Source of the DNA: an uncultured Erythrobacteraceae bacterium
GTDB lineage: Bacteria; Pseudomonadota; Alphaproteobacteria; Sphingomonadales; Sphingomonadaceae
DNA: 9,100 nt
Direction: 5' to 3'
Assembly (NCBI GenBank): GCA_950071875.1
Contig: CATMNW010000076.1
Span: forward strand, 1 to 9,100
Shown: in pieces, positions 7,794 through 9,100 of the stretch
Numbering within the stretch: position 1 is the stretch's first letter
Layout: the number at the start of each line of letters is the position of its first letter
Program-made: the position numbers and the translations under genes
The notes under the pieces: generated by a model
The model's database searches: none
Seen by the model: only the letters and a program-made list of their open reading frames with translations
Told to the model about the DNA's origin: nothing

Positions 7794-8108
7794 ATGAATA
7801 CTTCAAAAGTATTTTTGACAGCAGTTGCTGCCGGTTTTATCTCATTCCCCGCTATCGCGCAGGATACTCAGGAAAGCGATGCGGCTGCTGCTGAAGCAGG
7901 ATCTCCGCAGGGCACTGCCGTTAAGGCTGCAGAAGAACGGGATGACGAAAAGGTGGTCTGTCGGGAATTGGCCCCGAGAGTGGGAACACGCGTTCCCGGC
8001 CGCAATGTTTGCCTCACCGTCTACCAGTGGGAACAATGGGCGGAAACGACCCGTGACGAAATGCGCGACATCGAACGTAGGGGACTCACCCGCAATACCC
8101 CGGGATGA
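7794..8108 (+). CDS. Small secreted Cys-X16-Cys protein, copy 1
   Basis: This 104-residue protein has a Sec-type signal peptide: Lys5, a hydrophobic core at 6-19, and a likely cut after Ala22 (PAIA/Q). The mature part starts acidic and Ala-rich (23-50), then has a compact core VVCRELAPRVGTRVPGRNVC with Cys56 and Cys73 (Cys-X16-Cys) and Trp79, followed by a charged helical tail. The two cysteines probably form a disulfide in the periplasm. The ATG at 7794 is supported by GGAGGAG (7780-7786), seven bases before it. The same core occurs in the next gene, so the two look like diverged tandem copies. I recall similar small cysteine-pair proteins of unknown function in Sphingomonadales, but cannot name a family. 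Its signal-peptide region has lower GC than the neighbouring genes. Confidence 0.85.
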   Translation: MNTSKVFLTAVAAGFISFPAIAQDTQESDAAAAEAGSPQGTAVKAAEERDDEKVVCRELAPRVGTRVPGRNVCLTVYQWEQWAETTRDEMRDIERRGLTRNTPG

Positions 8109-8185
8109 ACCGCGATGATCGGACGTTTGCCAAATTCGTCCATGCGATGTTCAGTCAACTGTGATACACCCCGGTTCGGAATGAC

Positions 8186-8191
8186 AGGAGG
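8186..8191 (+). promoter_or_regulatory. Ribosome binding site deciding the start of secreted copy 2
   Basis: AGGAGG lies four bases before the ATG at 8196, slightly close but a near-perfect match. An in-frame ATG at 8115 has no such site and would bury the signal peptide behind 27 residues. Confidence 0.7.
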
Positions 8192-8195
8192 AATC

Positions 8196-8480
8196 ATGAA
8201 TTTCAAAATCGCACTCGCAGCCGGAGCGGCTACGCTTCTCGTAGCACCGGCCACCCCCGCTTTCGCCCAGGACAAGGCGGAACTGGTCGATGAAAATGAT
8301 GCAAAGGCGGACGATCCCGCGACTGTGCGCTGCAAGCGCCTGCCCCCGCCGGTCGGTTCGCGCGTCGGCGGCAAGCGTGTCTGCAAGACCAATGCAGCCT
8401 GGCGCCTCGAAAAGGAAGCCGCTGGAGCTGCCGCACGTGAAAACCAGGAACGCAGCGCTGTCGGAAGCCGCGGTAGCTGA
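8196..8480 (+). CDS. Small secreted Cys-X16-Cys protein, copy 2
   Basis: This 94-residue protein has a clear signal peptide (Lys4, Ala/Leu-rich core, probable cut after Ala24 in PAFA/QDK). The mature part has an acidic linker (26-42), then VRCKRLPPPVGSRVGGKRVC with Cys46 and Cys63 (again Cys-X16-Cys) and Trp69, then a charged Ala/Glu-rich tail. Cys-X16-Cys, the VG(T/S)RV core, C-x-T-x3-W and the AQD mature N-terminus are all shared with the preceding gene, which supports a tandem duplication followed by divergence. The 87-base gap between the two genes holds the ribosome binding site at 8186 but no promoter I would defend, so they may be cotranscribed. Function is unknown; periplasmic location with one disulfide is inferred. 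Its stop lies six bases from that of the convergent gene. Confidence 0.85.
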   Translation: MNFKIALAAGAATLLVAPATPAFAQDKAELVDENDAKADDPATVRCKRLPPPVGSRVGGKRVCKTNAAWRLEKEAAGAAARENQERSAVGSRGS

Positions 8481-8486
8481 TAGTTC

Positions 8487-8804
8487 TCAGTCGGGACTGC
8501 GCAAGCGGTCCCACTCTTCAAGTTCGTAGGCGATCGAGGTTTCGACCAGTTCGTCCCAGATTTGCGCGATCTTCCCTGCCGGAAGGTCGCGCTTTTCTGC
8601 ATCTACGCGTGCGTTTTCGACGACTTCGGTCTTGCGCGCTTCATCGCGGACGACAGCGCGATCCGTCTTGATGCGCGCCGCAGCCCGCATGTACCCGAAC
8701 CGGCGGTCGAGCAGGTCCATCAGTTCGCGGTCGGTGGTATCCACACCGATGCGCACTTCGCGCATATCGGTGCAGTCTTCAGGCAGTTTGAAAGCGTCCT
8801 TCAT
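8487..8804 (-). CDS. Chorismate mutase, AroQ fold, PchB-like
   Basis: This 105-residue all-helical AroQ-type enzyme converts chorismate to prephenate for Phe/Tyr synthesis. Aligned by eye to the E. coli mutase domain, active-site residues are present: Arg18 (Arg11), Arg35 (Arg28), Lys46 (Lys39), Asp54 (Asp48) and Arg57 (Arg51). The Gln88 position is Glu94. The N-terminal PEDCT followed by a VR..VD..D pattern resembles PchB, the isochorismate-pyruvate lyase of salicylate synthesis. However, no pchA-like or siderophore gene is near, so monofunctional chorismate mutase is the safer name. The ATG at 8804 gives the usual family N-terminus; an upstream in-frame GTG at 8834 would add ten residues, and neither has a strong ribosome binding site. 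It is transcribed towards the secreted-protein gene and away from rpsD. Confidence 0.85.
   Translation of the reverse strand: MKDAFKLPEDCTDMREVRIGVDTTDRELMDLLDRRFGYMRAAARIKTDRAVVRDEARKTEVVENARVDAEKRDLPAGKIAQIWDELVETSIAYELEEWDRLRSPD
8493..8512. terminator. Hairpin with GCAA loop at the convergent gene ends
   Basis: GGGACTGC (8493-8500) pairs with GCGGTCCC (8505-8512), with one G-U wobble on the plus-strand RNA, around a GCAA (GNRA) tetraloop. It lies 12 bases past the plus-strand stop at 8480 and inside the last codons of the minus-strand mutase. No T-run follows on either strand, so it may protect the 3' end or help rho-dependent termination. Confidence 0.35.
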
Positions 8805-8881
8805 GACGACGCGCCCTGCCCCGACGGAACGCACTTGTCGAGCGCCTATGTTATCGCTTGACGCGCGGCACGATATTGCTA

Positions 8882-9008
8882 GGAGCGCGCCTTCGCGAAT
8901 TGGCTCCGCACCCCGGTGAAGCGGCAGCCGCGCTGGTCAGTGATCAGCGGTGCGATGCCGGGTTGGATGGCTGCCACAGGGGTAGCCCAGCAAATTGAAG
9001 GAAATACC
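8882..9008 (+). promoter_or_regulatory. Structured leader of rpsD
   Basis: The 127 bases before rpsD hold three possible stems. GGAGC/GCTCC is at 8882-8886/8903-8907, with an alternative internal CGCG stem. CGCTGGTCA/TGATCAGCG is at 8931-8939/8941-8949, with one wobble. GGCTGCC/GGTAGCC is at 8969-8975/8981-8987, with one wobble and an ACAGG loop, just before the ribosome binding site AAGGA (8998-9002). TTGACG at 8858-8863 could be a -35 box, but no good -10 is correctly spaced. Ribosomal protein S4 controls its own mRNA in several bacteria; whether this leader does so is inference. Confidence 0.4.
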
Positions 9009-9100
9009 ATGACGAAGCGCACCAGCGCCAAGTACAAACTCGACCGCCGGATGGGTGAAAACATCTGGGGTCGTCCGAATTCCCCGGTCAACAAGCGTTC
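9009..9100 (+). CDS. rpsD: 30S ribosomal protein S4, N-terminal part (runs off right edge)
   Basis: The first 30 codons of the small-subunit primary assembly protein S4, which binds 16S rRNA early in 30S assembly. The visible sequence begins MTKRTSAKYKLDRRMGENIW and continues GRPNSPVNKR, matching alphaproteobacterial S4, including the conserved GENIWGRP stretch. The ATG at 9009 follows AAGGA (8998-9002) by six bases. In-frame ATG codons at 8955 and 8967 lie upstream without a good ribosome binding site and outside the family's N-terminus. The rest of the protein, including the S4 RNA-binding domain, lies outside the window. Confidence 0.93.
   Translation, partial: MTKRTSAKYKLDRRMGENIWGRPNSPVNKR

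Noticed and set aside
8105..8127. An EcfG-like GAAC...CGTT pair before the second secreted gene
   Set aside because: The first box lacks the leading GG and the spacer is only 13 bases instead of 16-17.
8955..9008. An N-terminal extension of S4 from in-frame ATGs at 8955 or 8967
   Set aside because: There is no good ribosome binding site, the sequence is not S4-like, and the hairpin at 8969-8987 would lie inside it; AAGGA clearly serves the ATG at 9009.

Overview
The window looks like chromosomal core sequence from an alphaproteobacterium, most likely of the order Sphingomonadales (Erythrobacter or a relative). This rests on GC-rich coding sequence, the protein flavour of DnaG, RpoD and S4, an HWE-family histidine kinase paired with a FAT GUY-type single-domain response regulator, and small Sphingomonadales-like secreted proteins with paired cysteines. 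The placement comes from recognising families by eye; no search was run. I see no tRNA, rRNA, CRISPR array, insertion sequence or phage gene.

Layout, left to right. (1) The 3' end of dnaG is followed by rpoD, the distal part of the classical macromolecular-synthesis arrangement, with a strong hairpin between them and a terminator-like hairpin after rpoD. (2) A two-gene signalling unit follows: a soluble PAS-PAS-HWE histidine kinase and a receiver-only response regulator, overlapping by ATGA. (3) A tightly packed five-gene run comes next: rpiB, glyA (TTG start one base after rpiB), a 74-residue membrane-anchored hypothetical protein, nrdR, and a TrmJ-like tRNA ribose methyltransferase whose start overlaps the nrdR end by 14 bases. 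It groups pentose-phosphate interconversion, one-carbon supply, control of deoxynucleotide synthesis and tRNA modification. (4) Two small secreted proteins follow, each with its own strong ribosome binding site. They share a Cys-X16-Cys-X5-Trp core and are probably diverged tandem paralogues. (5) A chorismate mutase/PchB-like AroQ protein lies on the minus strand, its stop almost touching that of the second secreted protein. (6) The start of rpsD (ribosomal protein S4) is preceded by a structured leader and runs off the right edge.

Most of the window is ordinary housekeeping DNA. The parts most worth a second look are the tandem secreted Cys-X16-Cys pair with its AT-rich promoter and dyad, the kinase/FAT GUY pair (a possible general-stress input), the 74-residue membrane protein between glyA and nrdR, the PchB-like features of the chorismate mutase, and the hairpins in the dnaG-rpoD gap and the rpsD leader. 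No clearly new multi-gene system is visible.
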